From positions 124,001-188,000 of the forward strand of contig JAFIGY010000003.1 of NCBI GenBank assembly GCA_017849435.1: DNA of 64,000 nucleotides, read 5' to 3'. Origin of the DNA: Chitinophaga niabensis (GTDB taxonomy: Bacteria > Bacteroidota > Bacteroidia > Chitinophagales > Chitinophagaceae). Shown here in pieces: positions 17,943-24,980 of the stretch. The notes beneath the pieces are model-generated. The model was not told the DNA's origin. It did no database searches and worked only from the letters and a program-made list of their open reading frames with translations. Positions within the stretch are counted from its first letter, which is position 1; each line of letters begins with the position of its first letter. A program made the translations under genes and the position numbers.

Positions 17943-19314
17943 GCGGTTTGGTTTTCCACGCGAATGTACCGATGATCATTCCTGCAATGCTGCATATCAG
18001 GCCCGTGAATAAGGAAGGGACTTCTGTTTCCGTTAAACTTCCTGCAATATACCCCAGGGTTCCCAGTATGATGGAAAGGATGGTGCCTGCTTCATTGGAA
18101 CGCTTCCAGTATAGGCCCGCGGTAAGGGGAACGAAGAGGGAAACGAGGCTGAGTACGGACGAGGAGGCTACCAGCTCATAGATATTATGGCTGCCCAGGG
18201 CCATCAGCATGGAAATTGCCGATACACCTACTACAGACAGTCGTATGATACGAAGGAATTGTTTGTCCGTCAGATTTTTGAAAAAGGGACGGATGATATT
18301 CTCGCCCAGCACAGTAGCTGGCGCAAGGATAGCGCCGCTGGTAGTACTCATAATGGCGGACAGCAATGCGCCGAAAAAAAGGATCTGTATGAACAGATTG
18401 CCGTGTTCCAGTACCATGTTAGGCAATATCTTTTCCGTATCGCCCTGTGCAAGCTGCGGATAGAGTTGCTGTGCGCATAATACGATCAGCAGCGGCAGAC
18501 TGCCAATAACGAGGTACATCAACGCACCCAGGTACGAAGAATGTTCCGCCACTTTTTCGCTCTTGCTGCTCATCAGCCGCTGAAACACATCCTGCTGCGG
18601 TATGGAACCGAGCCCTATTGTCATCCAGGCGGCAAGGTACTTCAGCCAGTTCTGCCAATGGCCATCCGGGAAGAACCGGAAAGTTCCGGCCGGCGCCCTG
18701 TTGATCACGGTCTGCAATCCGCCTGCTTTATCCACTACGGAGTACGTGATCACCAGTATCCCGATAATGATCATGATAGTCTGAATGAAATCCGTAATGG
18801 AAACAGACCACATACCGCCCATATACGTATATCCCATTACGATCAGGCCGCTCACGATCATGGCGATAGAAGCAGGCACGCCCATCACGGTATTGATCAC
18901 AATGCCCATGGCTACTATTTGCGCGGCGATCCAGCCGAAATAGGAGGGAACCATCAGCAGGGCGGAGATCACTTCCGCCTTTCTTCCATATCGTACTTTA
19001 AAAAAATCGCAGAAGGTGAGGAGGTTACTGCGATAAAGTTTTCGCGCGTAGAAAAGCCCCACCAGCAACAAACACAAGGACGCTCCGAAAGGATCTTCCA
19101 TCACACCGAGCATGCCATGCCGCGCAAACTCGCTGGTGGAGCCAAGCATGGTCTCCGACCCGAACCAGGTGGCAAAAATAACACAGGTGCTGATCCCCAG
19201 CGGCAGGCTGCGACCGGCCACCACAAAGTCATTGGCGCTTTTAACCTTCCGTGCCGCCCATTGCCCTACAAGTATGGTCAGCAGCAGATAAACGAGAACA
19301 AAGGCTGTGAGCAT
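17905..19314 (-). CDS. Sodium:solute symporter family transporter
   Basis: A 469-aa polytopic membrane protein of the SSS family (PutP/PanF/SGLT fold), with about 12-13 hydrophobic segments. Recognisable words are GRSLPLGISTCVIFATWFGSE near residue 34 and the GLGSIPQQDVFQRLMSSKS region typical of the family. It would import an organic solute with sodium; the substrate is not evident. It follows the RlmK-like gene by 31 bp, so it may be the last gene of a grpE-dnaJ-methyltransferase-symporter run. The 3' end overlaps the convergent VWA gene. Confidence 0.9.
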   Translation of the reverse strand: MLTAFVLVYLLLTILVGQWAARKVKSANDFVVAGRSLPLGISTCVIFATWFGSETMLGSTSEFARHGMLGVMEDPFGASLCLLLVGLFYARKLYRSNLLTFCDFFKVRYGRKAEVISALLMVPSYFGWIAAQIVAMGIVINTVMGVPASIAMIVSGLIVMGYTYMGGMWSVSITDFIQTIMIIIGILVITYSVVDKAGGLQTVINRAPAGTFRFFPDGHWQNWLKYLAAWMTIGLGSIPQQDVFQRLMSSKSEKVAEHSSYLGALMYLVIGSLPLLIVLCAQQLYPQLAQGDTEKILPNMVLEHGNLFIQILFFGALLSAIMSTTSGAILAPATVLGENIIRPFFKNLTDKQFLRIIRLSVVGVSAISMLMALGSHNIYELVASSSVLSLVSLFVPLTAGLYWKRSNEAGTILSIILGTLGYIAGSLTETEVPSLFTGLICSIAGMIIGTFAWKTKPPTSAISHSSAPA

Positions 19315-19345
19315 AGGCCGAAAAATAAAAAGAAAAATCCACCTT

Positions 19346-20290
19346 TTATTTGATGATCCTGAAACAATGTCGGAGCAGTTTGCCCTGGAAGTCGAAAGGA
19401 ACGGTCTGCGCCGTGATATTCTTTACCGAGGAAGCCTGAATAGCTGCTTCCTCCAGTTCAAACTTGCGGAGGTTGTTGGAAAAATAGATCACGCCTCCTG
19501 TACGCGTGGCCAGCAGTACTTTATTGATCAGCGTTACGTGATCCCGCTGAATATCCAGGAAATCCTTCATGCGCTTACTGTTGGAGAAGGTGGGGGGATC
19601 GAGGATAACGAGATCGTAGGTGTTGAGCTTCAGTTCATCGAGGTGTTGCAGAACATCTGCATGGATATATTGATGCCTGGCGGGATCATACAGATCATTG
19701 AGCCGCATGTTTTCCTCTGCCCATTGCAAATAGGTTTTGGACAGGTCAATAGAAGTAACGGAGGCTGCGCCGCCTGCAGCAGCATATACGGAGAAGGAGC
19801 CGGTATAGCAGAAGAGGTTGAGCACTTTCTTGTCTTTCGCTTCTTCCAGCACCATGTGCCGCGTGATCCGGTGGTCAAGGAAAAGGCCACTGTCCAGGTA
19901 ATCCGAAAGATTCACTTTGAATTTCAGCCCGTCTTCCTGTACGATCATTTCTTCCTTGCTGGAATCCAGCTTCTCATACTGGCTTTGGCGGTCCTGCTTG
20001 CGTTGCCGGGTGCGGAGGTAGACGTCGTCCTCCGCTACCTGCAAAACTTTCGCGATCACTTCGAGGCTGGTCTGCAACCACTGATCATAGGCTGTTTCAT
20101 CCATTCCGTGCTGGCTCCGGTATTCGGCCACATATACTTTGTTCTCATACAGCTCAATGATCAGCGGGAACTCCGGCAGATCGCGGTCATACAGCCGGAA
20201 GCAGGTGATCCCCTGCCTCCTTGCGGTTTTGCGCAGGTGCTTCTCTACTTTCGCGAGCCGGTTCTCGAACATCTGGAATTTATCGGACAT
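19346..20290 (-). CDS. Class I SAM-dependent methyltransferase, RlmK-like
   Basis: A 314-aa protein resembling the C-terminal (RlmK, 23S rRNA m7G2069) half of the fused enterobacterial RlmKL. An N-terminal part (ENRLAKVEKHLRKTARRQGITCFRLYDRD) precedes the Rossmann domain with motif VLNLFCYTGSFSVYAA and catalytic-region motif LVILDPPTFSNS. There is no THUMP/RlmL half, so this would be a stand-alone enzyme. It sits 20 bp after dnaJ in the same direction. Activity on rRNA is inferred from family resemblance only. Confidence 0.8.
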   Translation of the reverse strand: MSDKFQMFENRLAKVEKHLRKTARRQGITCFRLYDRDLPEFPLIIELYENKVYVAEYRSQHGMDETAYDQWLQTSLEVIAKVLQVAEDDVYLRTRQRKQDRQSQYEKLDSSKEEMIVQEDGLKFKVNLSDYLDSGLFLDHRITRHMVLEEAKDKKVLNLFCYTGSFSVYAAAGGAASVTSIDLSKTYLQWAEENMRLNDLYDPARHQYIHADVLQHLDELKLNTYDLVILDPPTFSNSKRMKDFLDIQRDHVTLINKVLLATRTGGVIYFSNNLRKFELEEAAIQASSVKNITAQTVPFDFQGKLLRHCFRIIK

Positions 20291-20310
20291 AGATGCAAAG
20301 AGGATAAGGA

Positions 20311-21471
20311 TCAGCTGAAAATGTCCCTCACTTTCTCAAAGAATCCTTTCTCGCTTTTTTCCGGATTAGGTTTGAAGTTACCGGACGCCTGCAGTTTTTC
20401 AAGCATGTTTTTTTCCTCTGCCGTAAGCGTCTGCGGCGTCCATACATTTACATGGATGAGTTGATCGCCTTTCTCATAGCTGTTCACGGAAGGGAAGCCT
20501 TTGCCTTTGAGGCGGAATATCTTGCCGCTGTGCGTGCCGGCCGGTACTTTGATCTTGGCTTTCCCGTCTATGGTAGGTACTTCCACCTGTATGCCAAAAG
20601 CGGCGTCAGGGAAGGAGATATGAAGATCGTATGCTACATTGAGGCCTTCCCGCTGTAATTCCGGATGCGGTTCTTCCTCGATGAGGATGAGCAGGTCCCC
20701 GGGTGCGCCGCCTCTTTCGCCGGCATTCCCTTTTCCGCTCATGCTAAGCTGCATGCCTTCCATAACACCGGCCGGAATATCGATGGATACGGTCTCTTCC
20801 CCATATTGACGGCCTTCTCCTTTACAGGCAGTACATTTATTGGTGATCACCTGGCCTTCCCCGTTACAGGTAGGGCAGGTGGTAACGGTCTGCATCTGGC
20901 CCAGGAAGGTCTGGGTCACTTTCCGCACCTGTCCGGAACCCTGGCAGGTGGTACAGGTCTGGAAAGCATTCCTGTCTTTGGCACCCAGTCCATTACAGGT
21001 GGAGCAGGTTACATGTTTTTTTACCTTGATCTTTTTGTTGGCGCCTTTGGCGATCTCTTCATAGGTTAGTTTGATCTTTACCCGGAGGTTGCTGCCCCTG
21101 GCTCCGCCTCTGCTTCTGCGGCCACCGCCTCCGCGGGCGCCGCCACCGAAGAAGCTGCCGAAAATGTCTTCCCCGAAAATGTCCCCGAAGTTGGAGAAGA
21201 TGTCCTCCATATTCATATGGCCGCTGCCGCCGAAGCCTCGGTTACCCATACCGGCATGACCAAAACGGTCGTACTGCCCACGCTTGTCCGGGTCGCTCAG
21301 CACTTCATAGGCCTCCGCCGCCTCCTTGAAATGTTCTTCAGCCTCCTTGTTACCGGGGTTACGGTCAGGGTGATACTGCATGGCCACTTTACGGTAGGCC
21401 TTTTTGATCTCATCCTGGGATGCGGTTTTGGATACCCCTAGTATTTCGTAATAATCTCTTTTAGTGGACAT
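20311..21471 (-). CDS. dnaJ: Chaperone protein DnaJ
   Basis: A 386-aa type I Hsp40 co-chaperone that stimulates DnaK ATPase and delivers clients. The J domain has HPD within YHPDRNPG near residue 33. A Gly/Phe-rich stretch follows ([12 protein letters not shown] ... [12 protein letters not shown]). Four CxxCxGxG zinc repeats are present: [24 protein letters not shown] and CTACKGEG. The C-terminal substrate-binding domain is complete. It lies 77 bp after grpE in the same direction; dnaK is not in the window. Confidence 0.97.
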   Translation of the reverse strand: MSTKRDYYEILGVSKTASQDEIKKAYRKVAMQYHPDRNPGNKEAEEHFKEAAEAYEVLSDPDKRGQYDRFGHAGMGNRGFGGSGHMNMEDIFSNFGDIFGEDIFGSFFGGGARGGGGRRSRGGARGSNLRVKIKLTYEEIAKGANKKIKVKKHVTCSTCNGLGAKDRNAFQTCTTCQGSGQVRKVTQTFLGQMQTVTTCPTCNGEGQVITNKCTACKGEGRQYGEETVSIDIPAGVMEGMQLSMSGKGNAGERGGAPGDLLILIEEEPHPELQREGLNVAYDLHISFPDAAFGIQVEVPTIDGKAKIKVPAGTHSGKIFRLKGKGFPSVNSYEKGDQLIHVNVWTPQTLTAEEKNMLEKLQASGNFKPNPEKSEKGFFEKVRDIFS

Positions 21472-21548
21472 GTTTATACACTTGAATAGCCCACTCTCGG
21501 GAGCAGGCTGTGATGGATTGATATCGGCAAAATGTTGCTGTCACATCG

Positions 21549-22073
21549 TCATTTACCCACTACAACGCGGGCATGGCGAATGATCTTGTCATTCAGATAA
21601 TAGCCTTTTTGCAGTACATCCAGTACTTTGCCTTTCAGATCTTCCGTAGGGGCAGGTATTTCCGTGATGGCATCATGCAGGTCAGCATTGAATTCCTGGT
21701 GAAGGCTGTCCATTGCTTTCAGTCCCTTGCTTTGCAATGCGCTGTGCAACTTGTTGAAAACCAGCAGCACGCCGTCTTTCACAGCATCCACATCCGCAGC
21801 GGTCTCCATTTGTTTCCTGGCCCTGTCCGAATCATCCAGCACATCCAGCAAAGCAATGATCACCTCCTTGTTGGCAGTATTTATAAGTTCGATGCGCTCT
21901 TTGGCGTTCCTTTTCTTGAAATTATCGAAATCAGCATTCAGCAGCAGGTATTTTCTCCGCAACTCTTCCAGCTCACTGGTTTCGGCACCCGGGGTGGCAC
22001 CCTCTGCACGAACGTCAGGATTTTGCTCCTCGGGCTGCCCGTTTGCCTGCATGTCTTTGTCTTTTTCTGTCAT
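21549..22073 (-). CDS. grpE: Nucleotide exchange factor GrpE
   Basis: A 174-aa protein that releases ADP from DnaK. An acidic, disordered N-terminus (about 1-33) precedes a coiled-coil dimerisation helix (LEELRRKYLLLNADFDNFKK) and the C-terminal beta-domain with HQEFNADLHDAITEIP and GYYLNDKIIRHARVVVGK, the family signature. It heads the grpE-dnaJ run. A good promoter lies immediately upstream, and the divergent rlmI-like gene starts 124 bp away. No CIRCE-type repeat was seen. Confidence 0.96.
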   Translation of the reverse strand: MTEKDKDMQANGQPEEQNPDVRAEGATPGAETSELEELRRKYLLLNADFDNFKKRNAKERIELINTANKEVIIALLDVLDDSDRARKQMETAADVDAVKDGVLLVFNKLHSALQSKGLKAMDSLHQEFNADLHDAITEIPAPTEDLKGKVLDVLQKGYYLNDKIIRHARVVVGK

Positions 22074-22090
22074 GATGGTTAAATTATCTG

Positions 22091-22120
22091 CAAAATAACA
22101 ACAGACAAGAATTTTGCCAA
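22091..22120 (-). promoter_or_regulatory. Candidate promoter of grpE-dnaJ
   Basis: On the minus strand TTG (22120-22118), 19 nt, then TTATTTTG (22098-22091), a 7-of-8 match to TAnnTTTG, 18 nt before the grpE ATG. Confidence 0.5.
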
Positions 22121-22150
22121 GGCCGGATGAGGGGACAATATGGCAGAAGC

Positions 22151-22182
22151 AATTGATAATTCGTAATTCATAATTGATAATT
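22151..22182. repeat. AATTGATAATT/AATTCGTAATT repeat, single arm
   Basis: Bases 22151-22168 are identical (18 nt) to 3537-3554 in the recG-proximal arm. AATTGATAATT occurs twice within the stretch. It abuts the -7 box and start of the rlmI-like gene. Confidence 0.65.
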
Positions 22183-22190
22183 TACCTTTG
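22183..22190 (+). promoter_or_regulatory. -7 box (TACCTTTG) of the rlmI-like gene
   Basis: Exact consensus, ending 6 nt before the ATG at 22197, which predicts a leaderless or nearly leaderless mRNA. Confidence 0.55.
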
Positions 22191-22196
22191 CGCTCC

Positions 22197-23369
22197 ATGA
22201 CAAAGGTTTTTCTCAAAAAGAAGATACAGAACAGGGTCCTGCTGGGCCATCCCTGGGTGTTCGGGAACGAAGTGGGGCAGATAGAGGGAGAGGTGAGCGC
22301 CGGCGATATTGTGGATGTGTTCACGCATACCGGAGTGTTTGTGGGCCGGGGGTATATTAATCCCCAGTCGCAGATACTGGTGCGCCTGCTTACCCGGGAC
22401 CGCAACGAGCAGATCAACGACGGTTTTTTCCTGCACCGGTTGCAAAAGGCCTGGGAATACCGGCAGAAGATCGGGTATGTGGAGAATTGCCGGCTGGTGT
22501 TCGGGGAGGCGGATGAATTACCGGCCCTGATCATCGACAAATTCAACGATTATCTCGTGATCCAGACGCTCGCTTTGGGCATGGATAAGTGGAAACCGGC
22601 CATAGTGGCGGCGCTGGAGAAGATATTCTCGCCTAAGGGGATCTATGAGCGCAATGATGTGCCTGTTCGGGAACTCGAAGGGCTGCCGCAGCAGAAGGGA
22701 TTCCTCAGCGCACCCTTCGATACCGATATCATCCTGAATGAGAACGGCCTGAAATTCCATGTAGATATCGAGAACGGCCAGAAAACGGGGTATTTTCTGG
22801 ATCAGCAGGACAATCGCCGGGCGATCCAGCATATCGTAAAAGGAGCAGACGTATTGGAAGCTTTCTGTTACACCGGCACTTTCTCCTGCCATGCGGGTTA
22901 TTATGGTGCGAAAAGCGTACTGGGCCTGGATATCTCTGAACATGCCGTGGCCACCGCCCGCCGGAACGCGGAATTGAACGGGCTGCAGGACAAATGCAAG
23001 TTCCTGGCTGTGAACGCGTTCGACCAACTGAAACAGTGGACGAAGGAAGAAAGGAAGTTTGATGTGGTGATCCTGGACCCTCCGGCCTTCACCAAAAGCC
23101 GGGAGAACATCCAGAAAGCGATCACCGGGTATAAAGAGATCAATCTGCGGGGGATGAAATTACTGAAGCCCGGAGGCTTCCTCGTAACCGCCAGCTGTAC
23201 CAACCTTGTGAATCCTTCCCTGTTCCTGGAGATCATCGATATGGCTGCGAAAGATGCCAGAAAGAAATTGCGGCAGGTGACGTTTCTGACCCAGGCACAG
23301 GATCACCCCATTTTGTGGAATATCGAGAATACGACTTATCTGAAATTCCTCATCGTAGAGGTGCAATAA
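22197..23369 (+). CDS. Class I SAM-dependent rRNA methyltransferase, RlmI-like
   Basis: A 390-aa protein from ATG 22197 (an in-frame TTG at 22188 lies inside the promoter box and is unlikely). The N-terminal PUA domain (about 1-75) includes RVLLGHPWVFGNEV. The methyltransferase domain has motif I VLEAFCYTGTFSCHAG and VVILDPPAFTKS, and ends with a Cys-containing VTASCTNLV. This is the RlmI/YccW arrangement (23S rRNA m5C1962 in E. coli). Target specificity is inferred. A terminator shared with the next convergent gene follows directly. Confidence 0.88.
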   Translation: MTKVFLKKKIQNRVLLGHPWVFGNEVGQIEGEVSAGDIVDVFTHTGVFVGRGYINPQSQILVRLLTRDRNEQINDGFFLHRLQKAWEYRQKIGYVENCRLVFGEADELPALIIDKFNDYLVIQTLALGMDKWKPAIVAALEKIFSPKGIYERNDVPVRELEGLPQQKGFLSAPFDTDIILNENGLKFHVDIENGQKTGYFLDQQDNRRAIQHIVKGADVLEAFCYTGTFSCHAGYYGAKSVLGLDISEHAVATARRNAELNGLQDKCKFLAVNAFDQLKQWTKEERKFDVVILDPPAFTKSRENIQKAITGYKEINLRGMKLLKPGGFLVTASCTNLVNPSLFLEIIDMAAKDARKKLRQVTFLTQAQDHPILWNIENTTYLKFLIVEVQ

Positions 23370-23372
23370 TAA

Positions 23373-23406
23373 AAGAAGGCCACACATTGTGCGGCCTTCT
23401 TCGTTT
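23373..23406. terminator. Bidirectional terminator between the rlmI-like gene and the T9SS type A gene
   Basis: AAGAAGGCC (23373-23381) pairs with GGCCTTCTT (23393-23401) around an 11-nt loop, followed by a T-rich tract; upstream A residues serve the minus strand. Confidence 0.8.
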
Positions 23407-23421
23407 TTATAATAAAAGCAA

Positions 23422-23775
23422 TTATTTCACCACATTGAATTTTCCCGATTCCACCACCGTGCCATCCTTCTCCCGAAGCTGGAAAATATACAGACCACTG
23501 TAGTAGTTATCGAGGTTCACCTGTGTTCTGAAACCCAGGTTCTTAATATGATCCACCTTCTTCCCCAGGAAATTATATACAATAATCTCGTAAACCTTGT
23601 CGTTATTACGTTGAATTTCAAAAAATATCTTCGTGGAAGCGGGGTTAGGATATGCTTTTACGACTTTGCTCACACTCTCCGTGCCTTCAGGAGCGGGTTT
23701 GGTGCCTTGTGACCATGCAGGGATTGTCATGGTACAGAGCATTAGGAATAAAATGAGTGTAGAGTTTTTCAACAT
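23422..23775 (-). CDS. Small secreted protein with T9SS type A sorting domain
   Basis: A 117-aa protein from ATG 23775 (an in-frame TTG three codons earlier overlaps the -7 box). Signal peptide about 1-22 (TIPAWSQ). After a short linker, nearly the whole mature protein is a Por-secretion-system C-terminal domain: KAYPNPASTKIFFEI, YNFLGKKV and YYSGLYIFQLREKDG ... GKFNVVK. There is hardly any cargo domain, which is unusual. It has its own promoter and lies downstream of, but apart from, the PorP/PKD genes. Confidence 0.85.
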   Translation of the reverse strand: MLKNSTLILFLMLCTMTIPAWSQGTKPAPEGTESVSKVVKAYPNPASTKIFFEIQRNNDKVYEIIVYNFLGKKVDHIKNLGFRTQVNLDNYYSGLYIFQLREKDGTVVESGKFNVVK

Positions 23776-23781
23776 AGTATC

Positions 23782-23814
23782 CAAAGATAATAAATTTTTT
23801 AAATATTACTCAAA
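23782..23814 (-). promoter_or_regulatory. Promoter of the small T9SS type A protein
   Basis: Minus strand TTTG (23814-23811), 21 nt, TATCTTTG (23789-23782). The box ends 6 nt before the ATG, so the transcript would be leaderless. Confidence 0.65.
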
Positions 23815-23907
23815 TCTTTTCGGTTTGGTTTCTATAGTAAATATAACAAACGCCGAGCCAAAAAATGAACACCTGTCAAGGTTTTTTTGAAAATTTTAAC
23901 GCTTTTT

Positions 23908-23935
23908 AAAGGTCTCCGGGAGGCCTTTTTTTTAT
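23908..23935. terminator. Hairpin after the PorP/SprF gene
   Basis: AAAGG (23908-23912) pairs with CCTTT (23924-23928) with an inner CTC/GAG stem; T8 follows on the plus strand, only TTT on the minus strand where the upstream gene lies. Moderate support. Confidence 0.5.
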
Positions 23936-24976
23936 CTAAAAGCGGGGACAGGTCACACTGTTGAGGGTGCTGTTCCGGCTGTTCAGGAAATTTTTGAAGA
24001 CCATAGAGATCTCAAACCCGCCCATGGCCTGGCTGGCCGTCCGCAGCCGGGAGATGTTCACATCGTAGCTGATCCCTATTTCATAAGCCCCCATATCCAG
24101 CCGCATCATCGGTACAATCGCGTCGTTCCAGCGGAGGAAAAGCCCGCCGTACATCCCCCTGTCAGATTCCAGACCCTGATCCATCAGTCCATACCCGATC
24201 AGGGCACCGCCGATGTACTCGGAATAAGCGCCCTGGTGCAGCTGGTTGTAATGTGCAATCACCTTCACCCGTTCAGACACCGGCACGGTAATGCCTAAGT
24301 TGAAGCTTAGCTTGGGATCGAGCACGATCGTTTTATCATTGTAGAAAGAAACTTTGGGTTTGTTGAAGTGATAGTAAGCGGCGCCCACAAAGTAATTGGT
24401 GGCCTCCCCCAGCACTCCGTTATAGCTCATGCCCACACCCGCATCCCAGTAATGGTACCCAACCCTGGCCAGGCGGCCTTCTTCGCCTGTGGGAGCGTAT
24501 GGGTCAAAGCGACCATTGGTATATTGATTGTTGAAAGTGAGATGGGTGGGATCGAACTGGCGCTGCACAAAGCCTCCCATGAAACCGAGGGAGAGAAAAC
24601 TGCTCTTGTCGTTACTGAGCGACTTGTGGTAATTGATCGCCGGAAGGATCTGTACCGCCTGCAGCCGCGAGGTGCCGGCCCTGTCGTAGGTTAGTTGCAT
24701 GCCCGCTGTTACATGGTCATTATGGTTCCCGATGGGAAACTTCATCTCTCCGCTCATCGTACCGGTCTGGTATGGAATGGTGACGCTGTTCCACTGGTTG
24801 CGGTATACTGCCTGTACGCGCACATCTCCGTTGAAAAGCCCGATCAATGCCGGGTTCCGGAGGATCGGCGTTTCCGCGAACTGGGAGAGGTGTATATCCT
24901 GCCCCTTCGCATGGATGCAACATAGCGCCAATACCAAACTTTTCCACAGTGTTTTCATGCTCTTCAGCGTTTTCAT
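23936..24976 (-). CDS. PorP/SprF-family type IX secretion outer-membrane protein
   Basis: A 346-aa protein with a signal peptide ending near CIHAKGQ and the family opening DIHLSQFAETPILRNPALIG followed by YRNQW. The remainder is beta-rich with many aromatic, glycine-containing strands. It starts 4 bp after the stop of the 934-aa PKD/type B protein, so the two are surely co-transcribed. By analogy with SprF/SprB it should help secrete or attach that protein. This copy and the one at 9523 are divergent, and each sits beside its own type B substrate. Confidence 0.92.
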   Translation of the reverse strand: MKTLKSMKTLWKSLVLALCCIHAKGQDIHLSQFAETPILRNPALIGLFNGDVRVQAVYRNQWNSVTIPYQTGTMSGEMKFPIGNHNDHVTAGMQLTYDRAGTSRLQAVQILPAINYHKSLSNDKSSFLSLGFMGGFVQRQFDPTHLTFNNQYTNGRFDPYAPTGEEGRLARVGYHYWDAGVGMSYNGVLGEATNYFVGAAYYHFNKPKVSFYNDKTIVLDPKLSFNLGITVPVSERVKVIAHYNQLHQGAYSEYIGGALIGYGLMDQGLESDRGMYGGLFLRWNDAIVPMMRLDMGAYEIGISYDVNISRLRTASQAMGGFEISMVFKNFLNSRNSTLNSVTCPRF

Positions 24977-24980
24977 GTTG

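Noticed and set aside
18541-19353. A 270-aa plus-strand frame opposite the sodium symporter
   Set aside because: His/Arg-rich translation typical of the complement of a membrane protein gene.
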